Both the position numbers and the translations under genes were made by a program. From Aliiroseovarius lamellibrachiae (lineage in GTDB: Bacteria > Pseudomonadota > Alphaproteobacteria > Rhodobacterales > Rhodobacteraceae), in the NCBI RefSeq assembly GCF_018599245.1, contig NZ_JAHEVJ010000002.1:186001-250000 (forward strand): 64,000 bases of DNA. The letters are read 5' to 3'. Numbering within the stretch: the stretch's first letter is position 1; every line of letters starts with the position of its first letter. Shown here piece after piece: positions 49,716 to 59,972 of the stretch. The notes beneath the pieces are model-generated. The model ran no database searches. It had not been told where the DNA came from and saw nothing but the letters and a program-made list of their open reading frames with translations.

Positions 49716-51068
49716 ATGTCCGGCCACGGCCCCGCCATTCCCATGACTTCGCGCAAATCCGGCCCCCTTTCGGGTGTGGCCAATGTGCCCGGTGACAAAT
49801 CCATTTCGCACCGTTCCCTAATCCTTGGTGCCATGGCCGTGGGCGAAACCCACATCACCGGCCTTTTGGAAGGCGAGGACGTGATCGGCACTGCGAATGC
49901 AATGAAAGCCTTTGGTGCGGATGTCGAGCGTTTGGGCGACGGCGAATGGCGCGTGAACGGTGTTGGCGTTGGCGGCTTTCAGGAACCCGAAGACGTGATT
50001 GATTGCGGCAATGCGGGCACCGGTGTGCGGTTGATCATGGGGGCCATGGCGTCCTCGCCGATCACCGCGACATTTACGGGGGATGCAAGTTTACGCTCGC
50101 GTCCTATGGGTCGTGTGACAGACCCAATTGCGCTTTTTGGCGCGGCATCTTACGGGCGCGAAGGCGGCAAACTGCCGATGACCGTCATTGGCGCCGCGGA
50201 CCCTGTGCCGGTGATTTACACAACCCCGATGGCGTCAGCGCAGGTCAAATCCGCCGTGCTGCTTGCTGGGCTGAATGCGCCGGGCAAAACCGTGGTGATT
50301 GAGGGTGAAGCCACCCGCGACCACACCGAACGTATGCTCGTCGGTTTTGGGGCTGAGGTCACCGTGGAAGACACCGATGAAGGGCGCAAAATCACCCTCA
50401 CGGGTCAGCCCGAACTTATGCCCCAAACCATCATCGTCCCGCGCGATCCAAGCTCGGCCGCTTTTCCGGTCTGTGCGGCCCTTATCGTGCCGGGGTCAGA
50501 CGTGCTTGTGCCAAATATTGGCCTTAACCCCACCCGCGCCGGGTTGTTTTACACGCTGCAAGACATGGGTGCGGACCTTGTGTTTGAAAACGAACGACTT
50601 GAGGGGGGCGAACCTGTGGCGGATCTGCGGGCAAAATACTCGCCCAATATGAAGGGGATCACTGTCCCCCCAGACCGCGCCGCCAGCATGATTGACGAAT
50701 ACCCGGTCCTGTCTGTGGTTGCCGCCTTTGCCACCGGCAAAACCGAGATGCCCGGCGTGCACGAGCTGCGCGTGAAGGAAAGTGACCGGATTGACGCGAT
50801 GGCCAAAGGGTTGCGCGCCAATGGCATCACCGTGGAGGAAGGCGAAGATTGGTGGTCAGTAGAGGGGCTAGGTCCGGAAAACGTTCCGGGCGGCGGCACC
50901 GTGGCCACCGTGCTAGATCACCGCATCGCGATGTCTTTCGCCTGCCTTGGGATGGCGACGCAAAAGCCCGTGCATCTGGACGACGGCGGGCCGATTGCCA
51001 CCAGTTTTCCGGTGTTTGAACCGCTGATGGCCGGGCTTGGTGCGCAGATCACCCGAGACAATACATGA
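49716..51068 (+). CDS. aroA: 3-phosphoshikimate 1-carboxyvinyltransferase (EPSP synthase)
   Basis: 450 residues. [16 protein letters not shown] near the N-terminus, [23 protein letters not shown] and [15 protein letters not shown] match; the R-P-M-x-R-V motif is of the class II type. It joins shikimate-3-phosphate and PEP in aromatic amino-acid synthesis. ATG at 49716 follows GAGGAGAACGCAT. Its end overlaps the membrane protein gene by four bases (ATGA), which in turn overlaps cmk. Confidence 0.95.
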   Translation: MSGHGPAIPMTSRKSGPLSGVANVPGDKSISHRSLILGAMAVGETHITGLLEGEDVIGTANAMKAFGADVERLGDGEWRVNGVGVGGFQEPEDVIDCGNAGTGVRLIMGAMASSPITATFTGDASLRSRPMGRVTDPIALFGAASYGREGGKLPMTVIGAADPVPVIYTTPMASAQVKSAVLLAGLNAPGKTVVIEGEATRDHTERMLVGFGAEVTVEDTDEGRKITLTGQPELMPQTIIVPRDPSSAAFPVCAALIVPGSDVLVPNIGLNPTRAGLFYTLQDMGADLVFENERLEGGEPVADLRAKYSPNMKGITVPPDRAASMIDEYPVLSVVAAFATGKTEMPGVHELRVKESDRIDAMAKGLRANGITVEEGEDWWSVEGLGPENVPGGGTVATVLDHRIAMSFACLGMATQKPVHLDDGGPIATSFPVFEPLMAGLGAQITRDNT

Positions 51069-51586
51069 CCCTTCATCGGGCCTTTTGGGGCGTCTTCGTG
51101 GCCGCGATGGCGATTTATCTGACAATGCTTTTTTGGACATTGCCGGGTATTTCCGCCCAAGCGGGTGGGCTGTTCCCATTTGATATGCGGCCGGGTGGGT
51201 ACACGTTTGAGGACGCCCAATCATTTCTTGCGGCGTTAACCGAACAGGGCCGCGCGCTTTATTTGGGGCCGCAGCATGTTTTGGATCTGCTCTATCCAGG
51301 GCTGTTGATGCTCACCCTGATCTTGGGGTATTTTCTTCTGTTTTCTAAGCGTTGGGCCATCGGTTTATCTGTGGCGGCTGGTTTGGCGGCCCTCTTTGAT
51401 TGGTCCGAAAACGCAAAAGTTGCAGAGCTTTTGAAAACCGACCTCGCGATAATCACACCGGAACAGGTTGCAAGCGCCTCTCTGTTGACTGTGTTGAAAT
51501 CCGGAACTGTTACCCTGTGCATGAGCGCTTTACTGGTTGGTGCAGGGCTTGCTCTATTCAAGCGCATAAAGAGAAAACGAACATGA
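51065..51586 (+). CDS. Small four-helix membrane protein between aroA and cmk
   Basis: 173 residues with about four transmembrane helices ([73 protein letters not shown]). It is translationally coupled on both sides by ATGA overlaps (with aroA and cmk). Function unknown; no domain recognised. Its insertion in an aromatic/nucleotide biosynthesis operon does not reveal its role. Confidence 0.75.
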   Translation: MTLHRAFWGVFVAAMAIYLTMLFWTLPGISAQAGGLFPFDMRPGGYTFEDAQSFLAALTEQGRALYLGPQHVLDLLYPGLLMLTLILGYFLLFSKRWAIGLSVAAGLAALFDWSENAKVAELLKTDLAIITPEQVASASLLTVLKSGTVTLCMSALLVGAGLALFKRIKRKRT

Positions 51587-52185
51587 CATTCACAATTGCG
51601 ATCGATGGGCCGGCGGCGGCGGGCAAAGGGACAATTTCAAAGGCGGTGGCGGCGCATTTCGGGTTTGCGCATCTCGACACGGGGCTCTTGTATCGTGCGG
51701 TTGGGGCAAAAACGCTGCGTGGAACGGACCCGATTGAGGCCGCAAAATCCCTGACAGCAGAAGATATGGTGGGGGATTTGCGCACGCCTGAAGTGGCCCA
51801 AGCGGCCAGCAAAGTTGCCGTGATCGCCGAGGTGCGCGCGGCCCTGGTTGCGTTTCAACGCAGCTTTGCGGCGCGTGACGGGGGCGCGGTTTTGGACGGG
51901 CGTGACATTGGCACGGTGATTTGCCCGGACGCTCCGGTGAAACTGTTTGTGACCGCCAGCGCCGAAGTGCGGGCCGAACGTCGTTTTCTGGAACTGTCAC
52001 AAAAGGGTCTGCCGGACACACGGGAACAGGTTTTGGCTGACGTGATCACGCGCGACGAACGCGACCGCGAACGCAGCGAGGCCCCGTTAAAGCCCGCGAC
52101 CGACGCGGTGATCATCGACACGTCGGATTTGTCGATTGAGGCCGCGGTTGCCAAGGCCATAGCCCAGATCGACGCGCGCCGCTGA
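51583..52185 (+). CDS. cmk: Cytidylate kinase
   Basis: 200 residues, slightly short for the family. Walker [44 protein letters not shown] and the lid [13 protein letters not shown] are present. It phosphorylates CMP and dCMP. The order aroA-x-cmk-rpsA-ihfB is a known proteobacterial arrangement, although here a HxlR/nitroreductase pair is inserted before rpsA. Confidence 0.94.
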   Translation: MTFTIAIDGPAAAGKGTISKAVAAHFGFAHLDTGLLYRAVGAKTLRGTDPIEAAKSLTAEDMVGDLRTPEVAQAASKVAVIAEVRAALVAFQRSFAARDGGAVLDGRDIGTVICPDAPVKLFVTASAEVRAERRFLELSQKGLPDTREQVLADVITRDERDRERSEAPLKPATDAVIIDTSDLSIEAAVAKAIAQIDARR

Positions 52186-52187
52186 CC

Positions 52188-52583
52188 TCAGGCGCGCTTG
52201 CCCGCCTCTGCGTGCTTCACGTCAAACTCCGCGCGGGCCTCGTCGATGTTGGGCAGGTTGTCCAACGCCCACATTCCCAATGCTTTCACCGGTTCGCGAA
52301 ACGAATGGCCCAGCGGGGTCAGGGCGTATTCGACCTTTGGCGGGATGGTTGGGTAATAGGTGCGACTGACCAGCCCATCACGCTCTAATTCGCGCAGGGT
52401 CAGGCTGAGCATGCGTTGCGAAATGCCTAGGTTGCGTTTGAGTTCATTGAACCGCAGCACGCCGTATTGCGCGAGCGAGATGACAATCAACACAGACCAA
52501 CGATCGCCCACGCGCGCCAGCACTTCGTTGATGCGCTTGCAATCTGGACAGCCGGTTGCAGTGGCGGCTTTGCTGTTGGTCAT
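52188..52583 (-). CDS. HxlR-family transcriptional regulator
   Basis: 131 residues: GDRWSVLIVISLAQYGVLRF, GISQRMLSLTLRELERDGLV and a wing ending EYALTPLGHSF. CPDC near residue 12 supplies redox-type cysteines. ATG at 52583 follows AAAGGACACCCT. It diverges from a nitroreductase gene, a common pairing in which the regulator senses an electrophile or redox stress and derepresses the reductase. Its stop lies two bases from cmk, convergent. Confidence 0.9.
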   Translation of the reverse strand: MTNSKAATATGCPDCKRINEVLARVGDRWSVLIVISLAQYGVLRFNELKRNLGISQRMLSLTLRELERDGLVSRTYYPTIPPKVEYALTPLGHSFREPVKALGMWALDNLPNIDEARAEFDVKHAEAGKRA

Positions 52584-52694
52584 AGGGTGTCCTTTCGGCG
52601 CAAAGGCGCGTGTGGGGCAGGGCGGTTTCACGGGTGATACCGGGTTTCAAAAAAGTGCCTTCTTGCGGCATCATCCAGTGCTTCTTATATCGTC

Positions 52695-52711
52695 GGTATC
52701 AAATTTATACC
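52695..52711. promoter_or_regulatory. Candidate HxlR operator between regulator and nitroreductase
   Basis: GGTATCAAATTTATACC: GGTAT and ATACC arms with a 7-base AT-rich centre, in the middle of the divergent promoter, 47 bases before the nitroreductase start. Confidence 0.4.
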
Positions 52712-52757
52712 ACCCCCTGCCGGCGACACAAACCCGGCTTCGAAAAGGAACACCGAC

Positions 52758-53402
52758 ATGGCATTGGATAATCTGTCAGAGCTGATGAACTGGCGTTATG
52801 CCACAAAGAAAATGGACCCGGCAAAAGCAGTGTCCGAAGCGGATGTTTCGCGCATTCTGGACGCGATCCGCATGGCCCCCACCTCTTCAGGCACGCAACC
52901 TTTTGAGGTGTTTGTGATCACCAACCCTGAAATCCGTGGCGAGATCCGCAAAGTCGCATGGGATCAGGCGCAAATCACCGATGGCTCACACCTGTTGGTG
53001 TTTGCCGCATGGGACAATTACACCGCCCCGCGCATTGATGCGGTGGTCAGCCAAATGGAAGACGAACGCGGTGGGGCGAACCCCCTTTTGTCGCAATATT
53101 ACGACAACCTGAAAGCCAACTATCTGCCGCGCGAGGCGGATGTGAACTTTGAACACGCCGCGCGTCAGGCCTATATCGCGCTTGGGTTTGCTTTGATGGC
53201 CGCCGCGGAAGCACAGGTCGACAGCACCCCGATGGAAGGCTTCGATCCGGCTGAAGTTGATAAGATCCTTGGGCTGAAAGACAAAGGCTTGCGGTCGGTC
53301 ATCCTGTTGCCTCTGGGCTATCGCGACACGTCAGGGGACTGGTTGTTGCCACTGAAAAAAGTGCGCAAAAGCGATGACAAGCTGTTCCATCGGATCGACT
53401 GA
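52758..53402 (+). CDS. NAD(P)H-dependent nitroreductase family protein
   Basis: 214 residues of the NfsB/FRase-I type: MNWRYATKKMDPAKAVSEAD (FMN-binding Arg-Tyr), RMAPTSSGTQPFEVFVI, and LPLGYRDTSGDWL near the end. FMN enzyme reducing nitro compounds or quinones. ATG at 52758. Divergent from its probable HxlR regulator. Confidence 0.92.
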   Translation: MALDNLSELMNWRYATKKMDPAKAVSEADVSRILDAIRMAPTSSGTQPFEVFVITNPEIRGEIRKVAWDQAQITDGSHLLVFAAWDNYTAPRIDAVVSQMEDERGGANPLLSQYYDNLKANYLPREADVNFEHAARQAYIALGFALMAAAEAQVDSTPMEGFDPAEVDKILGLKDKGLRSVILLPLGYRDTSGDWLLPLKKVRKSDDKLFHRID

Positions 53403-53743
53403 TCTTCGGCCTTTTTTCTTTGTCTGAAATATCCCCGCCGGAGGCATTCTTTTCGTGGAAAAGCCTCCGGCACCTGCGGCGCTTGCCCCTTGCTTTATTG
53501 GCAAATCCGGCGTATGACCCGCCCTGTCGACAAGGTGAAAACGCTGCGACTCAGGTGACATATTGAAAGGGGTCGGTCCGTCCGGCCCTGTTTTCTTTGC
53601 GAAAGTGCCCGCATTTTGTGTGTCGCGGGTTCATAACCACTTGATGCGGCGTTTGGAAAACCTTCGTGGACCAAAACGTAACCGAAGACCCGTGGAGACA
53701 ACCACGAGGCCCGAAAACGACTTGAAAAGGAATCTGAGACCAC
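53403..53743. other. rpsA leader region
   Basis: 341 bases. The left part carries one copy of the recurrent element with a CCGGAGGC/GCCTCCGG hairpin (53438-53470); the rest is the untranslated leader of rpsA. I see no gene and no leader motif I can name. Confidence 0.55.
53410..53470 (+). repeat. Recurrent intergenic element, copy with hairpin
   Basis: CCTTTTTTCTTTGTCTGAAA then TATCCCCGCCGGAGGC; CCGGAGGC (53438-53445) pairs perfectly with GCCTCCGG (53463-53470), so it may serve as the nitroreductase terminator. Confidence 0.7.
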
Positions 53744-55420
53744 ATGGCTCAAAATGTATCAATGGAAGACTTCGAAGCTCTCTTGCAAGAAAGCTTTGAA
53801 ATGGACACACCCGAAGAGGGTTCAGTTGTCAAAGGTAAAGTCATCGCAGTCGAGAATGGCCAAGCCATCATCGACGTAGGCTACAAAATGGAAGGCCGCG
53901 TTGACGTAAAAGAATTCGCGAACCCTGGCGAAGCCCCAGAAATTGCTGTTGGCGACGAAGTAGAGGTTTTCCTCCGCGCCGCTGAAAACGCCCGTGGCGA
54001 AGCTGTTATCTCACGCGAGATGGCGCGCCGCGAAGAAGCATGGGATCGTCTTGAAAAAGCATATGCTGACGACGCGCGCGTCGAAGGTGCGATCTTTGGT
54101 CGTGTTAAAGGTGGCTTTACGGTTGATCTGGGCGGCGCTGTTGCGTTCTTGCCAGGGTCACAAGTTGACGTGCGCCCTGTGCGTGACGCTGGCCCATTGA
54201 TGGGTCTGAAGCAGCCATTCCAAATCCTGAAAATGGACCGTCGTCGTGGCAACATCGTTGTATCACGTCGTGCCATCCTTGAAGAGAGCCGTGCCGAACA
54301 GCGCGCCGAAGTTATCGGCAAACTGGCGGAAGGCGACTCGATTGATGGTGTGGTTAAAAACATCACCGAATACGGTGCATTTGTTGACCTCGGCGGCGTT
54401 GACGGCCTTCTGCACGTCACCGACATGGCATGGCGCCGTGTGAACCACCCATCTGAGATCCTGACAATCGGTGAAACCATCAAGGTTCAGGTCATCAAGA
54501 TCAACAAAGAAACCCACCGCATCTCGCTGGGCATGAAACAGCTGCAAGACGATCCTTGGGATCTGGTTGCTGGCAAGTACCCACTGGAAACAGTGCACAC
54601 TGGCCGCGTGACCAACATCACCGATTACGGTGCATTTGTTGAGCTGGAGCCGGGCGTAGAAGGTCTGGTTCACGTCTCTGAGATGTCCTGGACCAAGAAA
54701 AACGTACACCCAGGCAAAATCGTTTCCACCAGCCAAGAAGTCGAAGTTATGGTTCTGGAAATCGATGGCGCCAAGCGTCGCGTTTCCCTTGGCCTCAAGC
54801 AGACCATGCGCAACCCATGGGAAGTGTTTGCAGAAACACACCCTGCCGGCACCGAAGTCGAAGGCGAAGTCAAGAACATCACCGAATTCGGTCTGTTCAT
54901 TGGTCTCGACGGCGAAATCGACGGCATGGTTCACCTGTCCGACATCTCGTGGGACGAACGTGGCGAAGAAGCGATCCAGAACTTCAAAAAAGGCGACATG
55001 GTGCAAGCCGTTGTTTCCGAAGTGGACACCGACAAAGAGCGTATCTCGCTGTCGATCAAAGCCCTGGCTGGCGACCCGTTTGCAGAAGCCATTGGCGGCG
55101 TGAAGCGCGGATCCATCATCACTGTTGAAGTGACGGCCATCGAAGAAGGCGGCATCGAAGTTGACTATGAAGGCATGAAATCCTTCATCCGTCGCTCAGA
55201 TCTGGCCCGTGACCGTGCTGACCAACGCCCAGAGCGTTTCGGCATCGGTGACAAGTTTGACGTTCGCGTAACCAACGTGGATGCCAAATCGCGTCGTCTG
55301 GGTCTGTCGATCAAAGCTCGCGAAATCGCAGAAGAAAAAGAAGCCGTAGAACAGTATGGTTCGTCGGATTCGGGTGCTTCGCTTGGCGATATCTTGGGTG
55401 CAGCCCTGAACAAAGACTAA
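53744..55420 (+). CDS. rpsA: 30S ribosomal protein S1
   Basis: 558 residues with six S1/OB-fold repeats, recognisable by repeating blocks such as ITEYGAFVDLGGVDGLLHVT, ITDYGAFVELEPGVEGLVHV and ITEFGLFIGLDGEIDGMVHL. S1 brings mRNA to the ribosome. ATG at 53744 (MAQNVSMEDFEALLQESF). The codon choice is visibly biased, as for a highly expressed gene. Confidence 0.97.
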   Translation: MAQNVSMEDFEALLQESFEMDTPEEGSVVKGKVIAVENGQAIIDVGYKMEGRVDVKEFANPGEAPEIAVGDEVEVFLRAAENARGEAVISREMARREEAWDRLEKAYADDARVEGAIFGRVKGGFTVDLGGAVAFLPGSQVDVRPVRDAGPLMGLKQPFQILKMDRRRGNIVVSRRAILEESRAEQRAEVIGKLAEGDSIDGVVKNITEYGAFVDLGGVDGLLHVTDMAWRRVNHPSEILTIGETIKVQVIKINKETHRISLGMKQLQDDPWDLVAGKYPLETVHTGRVTNITDYGAFVELEPGVEGLVHVSEMSWTKKNVHPGKIVSTSQEVEVMVLEIDGAKRRVSLGLKQTMRNPWEVFAETHPAGTEVEGEVKNITEFGLFIGLDGEIDGMVHLSDISWDERGEEAIQNFKKGDMVQAVVSEVDTDKERISLSIKALAGDPFAEAIGGVKRGSIITVEVTAIEEGGIEVDYEGMKSFIRRSDLARDRADQRPERFGIGDKFDVRVTNVDAKSRRLGLSIKAREIAEEKEAVEQYGSSDSGASLGDILGAALNKD

Positions 55421-55740
55421 TCCATCTGGATTAAATCACAGTGAAACGGCCCCGCTTCGGTGGGGCCGTTTTCTTATGCGAGGCCTGATTTTGGTTCCGA
55501 ATCATAGTTTTGCGGGTTTCGGCACCGGGGGCATATCCGATATTCTGTGCAGAACCCCGGCTGAAAACCTTGCGAATTCACCGCCGTTTGGTCGGAAAAC
55601 ACAGTCCAGTCCAGTTTTTTTGCCGGAAAATCGCCGACTTGGCGCCTCAGGGCTTGTTTATCGAAAGGCCGTTTGCTCCTATGGGACAACAACAAAAGGG
55701 TGGCAAATTGATGCCACACCGAAAGCTTGGGGGGATATGT
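55421..55740. other. Intergenic region rpsA-ihfB
   Basis: 320 bases: the rpsA terminator at its left, then about 265 bases that must hold the ihfB promoter. Open frames there (55476-55802, 55474-55797) show no domain and are not called. Confidence 0.55.
55444..55472 (+). terminator. rpsA terminator
   Basis: AAACGGCCCC (55444-55453) pairs with GGGGCCGTTT (55462-55471), extended by GC/GT pairs to a TTCG tetraloop. Confidence 0.92.
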
Positions 55741-56022
55741 ATGATCCGGTCGGAATTGATCCAGAAAATCGCGGACGAAAATCCGCATCTTTATCAACGT
55801 GATGTCGAGCGCATCGTGAATACGATCTTTGATGAAATTGTCGAAGCGATGTCGCGCGGTGATCGGGTGGAGTTGCGCGGATTTGGCGCATTTTCAGTCA
55901 AGCAACGGGATGCTCGTGTCGGGCGTAACCCACGCACGGGTGAATCGGTTCAAGTCGAAGAGAAACATGTGCCCTTCTTCAAAACGGGCAAACTCTTGCG
56001 GGACCGTTTGAACGGAAAATAA
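55741..56022 (+). CDS. ihfB: Integration host factor subunit beta
   Basis: 93 residues of the HU/IHF fold: [40 protein letters not shown] and the DNA-intercalating arm [19 protein letters not shown]. Bends DNA as a heterodimer with IhfA. ATG at 55741 follows GGGGGGATATGT; the much longer frame to 55510 was rejected. The rpsA-ihfB neighbourhood is widely conserved. Confidence 0.95.
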   Translation: MIRSELIQKIADENPHLYQRDVERIVNTIFDEIVEAMSRGDRVELRGFGAFSVKQRDARVGRNPRTGESVQVEEKHVPFFKTGKLLRDRLNGK

Positions 56023-56031
56023 GAGGTATTA

Positions 56032-56382
56032 ATGCGGTATATTCGTTACGCATTCCTAGCGGCCCTTGCGGTCGTGTTGGTGACCATTGCCATGGCCAAC
56101 CGAGCCGTGGTGACGCTGAATCTGTTGCCGGAGGAGCTCTCGGGCTTTTTGGGCTATAGCTGGTCCATCAGCCTGCCACTCTTCATTGTGATCTTCCTTG
56201 GGCTGATCGGTGGTGTGTTGGTCGGCTTCATCTGGGAATGGCTTCGGGAACATAAGCTGCGCGCCGCGGGCAAACGCACAATGAAAGAGCGTGATGCCCT
56301 GATCCGCGAAGTCAAAAAGCTCAAAGAACCAAAAGCCAAAGCGGGCGACGATATTCTGGCGATGCTGGAAAACGCGAAGTGA
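56032..56382 (+). CDS. LapA-domain membrane protein
   Basis: 116 residues: two N-terminal transmembrane helices ([20 protein letters not shown] and [20 protein letters not shown]) around the conserved [14 protein letters not shown] loop, then a basic coiled-coil-like tail. This is the LapA/DUF1049 layout, linked to lipopolysaccharide assembly control in enterobacteria. Nine bases after ihfB, coupled to trpF. Confidence 0.85.
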   Translation: MRYIRYAFLAALAVVLVTIAMANRAVVTLNLLPEELSGFLGYSWSISLPLFIVIFLGLIGGVLVGFIWEWLREHKLRAAGKRTMKERDALIREVKKLKEPKAKAGDDILAMLENAK

Positions 56383-56393
56383 CCGGATTTGTG

Positions 56394-57065
56394 ATGCCCG
56401 GTGGGGCCTCTGGCAAACCAAACGCTGCGGTCAAAATCTGTGGATTGAAAGACCCCGCACATGTGCAGGCGGCGGCGGATGCCGGTGCCCGCTATGTGGG
56501 GTTTGTCTTTTTTCCCAAATCTCCGCGTCACGTTGCACCCGATGACGTCGCCGCTTTGGCCGAATATGCCCCGTTTGGCGTGGCAAAAGTTGCGCTGACA
56601 GTGAATGCGGATGATGCGCTTTTGGACGAGATCACCACCAAAGCGCCCATTGATATGCTTCAATTGCATGGGGCTGAAACCCCAGAACGCGTGGCCTATG
56701 TAAAGGCGCGTTATGGCTTGCCCGTGATGAAAGCCATCGGCATCGCAGCCGAAGAAGATGTGGCGCAAATCGACCTCTATGCTCCCGTCGCGGATCAACT
56801 GCTTATCGACGCCAAAGCCCCCCGCGGGGCCGACCTTCCGGGTGGCAACGGCATCAGTTTTGACTGGCGCTTGGTGCAACGCAAATACTGGCCCTGCCCA
56901 TGGATGCTGGCGGGCGGGCTGACGCCGGAAAACGTGGCCGAAGCGATGCGCCTGACCGGGGCGAAACAGGTGGATGTCTCTTCCGGTGTGGAAAGTGCCC
57001 CCGGCGAAAAAAACGCCCGATTGATTGCGGATTTTGTAGCCGCAGCAACAGGGCGCCCGGCCTAA
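56394..57065 (+). CDS. trpF: Phosphoribosylanthranilate isomerase
   Basis: 223 residues, TIM barrel: [19 protein letters not shown] with catalytic Cys, [24 protein letters not shown] and [10 protein letters not shown] with VDVSSGVES. Third step of tryptophan synthesis. The start is uncertain between ATG 56394 (GGA at six bases) and a GTG at 56379 that overlaps the lapA-like stop in GTGA. trpB follows about 160 bases later, after a repeat element. Confidence 0.93.
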   Translation: MPGGASGKPNAAVKICGLKDPAHVQAAADAGARYVGFVFFPKSPRHVAPDDVAALAEYAPFGVAKVALTVNADDALLDEITTKAPIDMLQLHGAETPERVAYVKARYGLPVMKAIGIAAEEDVAQIDLYAPVADQLLIDAKAPRGADLPGGNGISFDWRLVQRKYWPCPWMLAGGLTPENVAEAMRLTGAKQVDVSSGVESAPGEKNARLIADFVAAATGRPA

Positions 57066-57069
57066 CCCG

Positions 57070-57145
57070 GCCTTTTTCTTGTCAAAAATATCCCGGGATG
57101 AGGCGGAAAGCCGAGGGGCAGCGCCCCTTTTCTCTGCCTTTCCGC
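57070..57145 (+). repeat. Recurrent intergenic element with nested hairpins
   Basis: GCCTTTTTCTTGTCAAAAAT then ATCCCGGGATGAGGC, followed by GCGGAAAG (57103-57110) pairing with CTTTCCGC (57138-57145) and, inside, GGGGC-AGC-GCCCC (57115-57127). Lies between trpF and trpB and could terminate trpF. Confidence 0.75.
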
Positions 57146-57228
57146 AGGCCGGTCCAAAAATCCGCTGGAATTGGCCTGCCGTCCAGCCTATGCACATAGA
57201 ACCTACCTACAAATAAGGGGCGCGCGCC

Positions 57229-58476
<1,248 letters not shown>

Positions 58477-58512
58477 CCCGGCGGGGTGATCGTTTGATCG
58501 CGGGCTGTGCAC

Positions 58513-58537
58513 AAGGCGGGGGGAACCTCGCCTTTTT
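58513..58537 (+). terminator. trpB terminator
   Basis: AGGCGGGG (58514-58521) pairs with CCTCGCCT (58526-58533) (one G-U) around GGAA, followed by a T-run. Confidence 0.85.
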
Positions 58538-58598
58538 GCATTCCAGTGAGATGAAGGATTAACAAATTGTTTCGACTGCAAATATTCTCGGGGATCTA

Positions 58599-58616
58599 CA
58601 TAAACTGAGGTTTATG
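58599..58616. promoter_or_regulatory. Candidate operator upstream of the RDDD-repeat gene
   Basis: CATAAACTGAGGTTTATG: perfect 7-bp inverted repeat with a 4-base spacer, about 150 bases before the exported RDDD-repeat protein; an 18-bp dyad suits a LuxR-type dimer. Confidence 0.4.
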
Positions 58617-58762
58617 CGCATAGGTCCATTGTTTAGGGCGGCGCTCATAAACCAAATGCACCTGTTCCATATGTGATTTCGCTCGCACCCTGTCCGTACC
58701 AACCTTTCAGGCACGCAGGATGAAGGGTGAACGAGAGTGACGGCACATAAAGGAAACGAGTT

Positions 58763-59320
58763 ATGTTGAAAAAAGTGATATATATTTCGGTCTTGTCTGG
58801 TCTATTGACGAGCACCTCGCTGGCGCAAACCAGTGACCCAGTTGTCCAAGAGATTTTCGAAAAGCTGGTGGACGAAGGGTACACCCATGTCGAAATCAAG
58901 AAGCGTTATAACGGCTACAAAGTTGAAGCCACGGGGGCGGGGGGGAAAACTGAACGTCGTTATGGACGTGACGGTGGGCTGACCAAGCGAGAAGATGGAC
59001 CTGGTGACGACGATGATCACGGGGACGACGATCACGGGAATGGGAGTTCGACCAATGGTGGGTCTTCTGAAGGCGACGATCATTCCGACGATGATCGCGA
59101 CGACGACCGTGATGATGATCGCGACGACGATCGTGATGACGACCGTGACGATGATCGCGATGATGATCGCGACGACGACCGTGATGATGATCGCGACGAC
59201 GATCGTGATGACGATCGTGATGACGACCGTGACGATGATCGCGATGATGATCGTGACGATGATCGCGATGACGACCGTGACGATGATCGCGACGACGACC
59301 GCGACGATGATGACAGCTAA
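58763..59320 (+). CDS. Exported PepSY-like protein with 18 Asp-Asp-Asp-Arg repeats
   Basis: 185 residues. Signal peptide (MLKKVIYISVLSGLLTSTSL, cut after AQ), then a small PepSY-like domain of about 50 residues (VVQEIFEKLVDEGYTHVEIK, GYKVEATG, KTERRYGRDGGLTKRE), an Asp/His/Gly/Ser linker, and from residue 109 exactly 18 consecutive D-D-D-R units ending DDDDS. The tail should be extended, strongly acidic and able to bind cations such as Ca2+. The gene has AAAGGAAACGAG before ATG. It heads a cluster with a sister protein and a membrane-bound LuxR-type regulator. PepSY domains are often inhibitors or sensors; the role here is unknown. Confidence 0.85.
   Translation: MLKKVIYISVLSGLLTSTSLAQTSDPVVQEIFEKLVDEGYTHVEIKKRYNGYKVEATGAGGKTERRYGRDGGLTKREDGPGDDDDHGDDDHGNGSSTNGGSSEGDDHSDDDRDDDRDDDRDDDRDDDRDDDRDDDRDDDRDDDRDDDRDDDRDDDRDDDRDDDRDDDRDDDRDDDRDDDRDDDDS
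59087..59302 (+). repeat. 18 tandem 12-bp units encoding DDDR
   Basis: Units follow GAY-GAY-GAY-CGY with frequent synonymous changes between neighbours. Units 2-6 recur in the same synonymous spelling as units 8-10 and 12-13, showing an older 60-72 bp segmental duplication. Confidence 0.93.
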
Positions 59321-59399
59321 GCCTGAAACAGGAGGCTGAAATTGCAACAACCTGCCCCTGCCGCTTGGCGGCGAGGGGCAGACATGCTTTAGTTGACCT

Positions 59400-59924
59400 A
59401 TGATTAAGATTGCTCACATACGTGCGACATTCCTAGCGGCGCTGCTGTGCCTCTGCGTGTTGCCTGCGCCCGCCATGGCACAAAGCCGTGCTGTGGATTT
59501 GGTAATCTCGCAGCTGGCGACGCAAGGCTATACCCGTGTTGCCAAATCGCGCACATGGCTTGGGCGCATTCGCATTGTGGCGACGGGAAATCGCCTGAAG
59601 CGCGAAATTATCATCAATCCAAACACAGGCGAGATTTTGCAAGATCATGTGTCTGATCTGAGTGGGCAATCTGTTTCCGGGTCCAATATCGCCAATATAC
59701 CAGACCGCGAACGAGAGCGTGACCGCGACCGGGAGGATGGCTCGGGCGCTGGGTCAAATGATGACGACGACAACGGCGGCCACGACCGCGATGATGACGA
59801 CGACGATGACAAAGACGATGACGATGATAAAGACGAAAAGGATGATGATGACGGCGGGGAGAAAGACGAGAGAGATGATCGGGATGAGAAAGACGACCGG
59901 GACGATGACGACGATGATGATTGA
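59400..59924 (+). CDS. Exported PepSY-like protein with Asp-rich tail
   Basis: 174 residues. Signal peptide (LLCLCVLPAPAMA), a PepSY-like domain parallel to the neighbour's (VISQLATQGYTRVAKSRTWL, GRIRIVATGNRLKREIIINP, NTGEILQD), a short Arg-Glu-rich stretch (RERERDRDRED), and a tail of Asp runs broken by Lys, Glu and Arg but not in strict repeats. Clearly a diverged sister of the upstream protein. Ribosome binding site weak. Second gene of the cluster. Confidence 0.82.
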   Translation: MIKIAHIRATFLAALLCLCVLPAPAMAQSRAVDLVISQLATQGYTRVAKSRTWLGRIRIVATGNRLKREIIINPNTGEILQDHVSDLSGQSVSGSNIANIPDRERERDRDREDGSGAGSNDDDDNGGHDRDDDDDDDKDDDDDKDEKDDDDGGEKDERDDRDEKDDRDDDDDDD

Positions 59925-59972
59925 TCGGCGCGTTCCACAGCCCGTCAGCGACCCAACTCGGGCCAACCCCAG

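Noticed and set aside
49716-51068. Glyphosate-tolerant EPSP synthase
   Set aside because: Although the motif style is class II, the Gly in the N-A-G-T motif is the common form; no inference about tolerance is justified.
58802-59417. Long minus-strand open frames opposite the RDDD-repeat gene
   Set aside because: They are mirror images of the GAY/CGY repeat (giving runs of Val/Ile or Arg/His) and have no ribosome binding site or domain.
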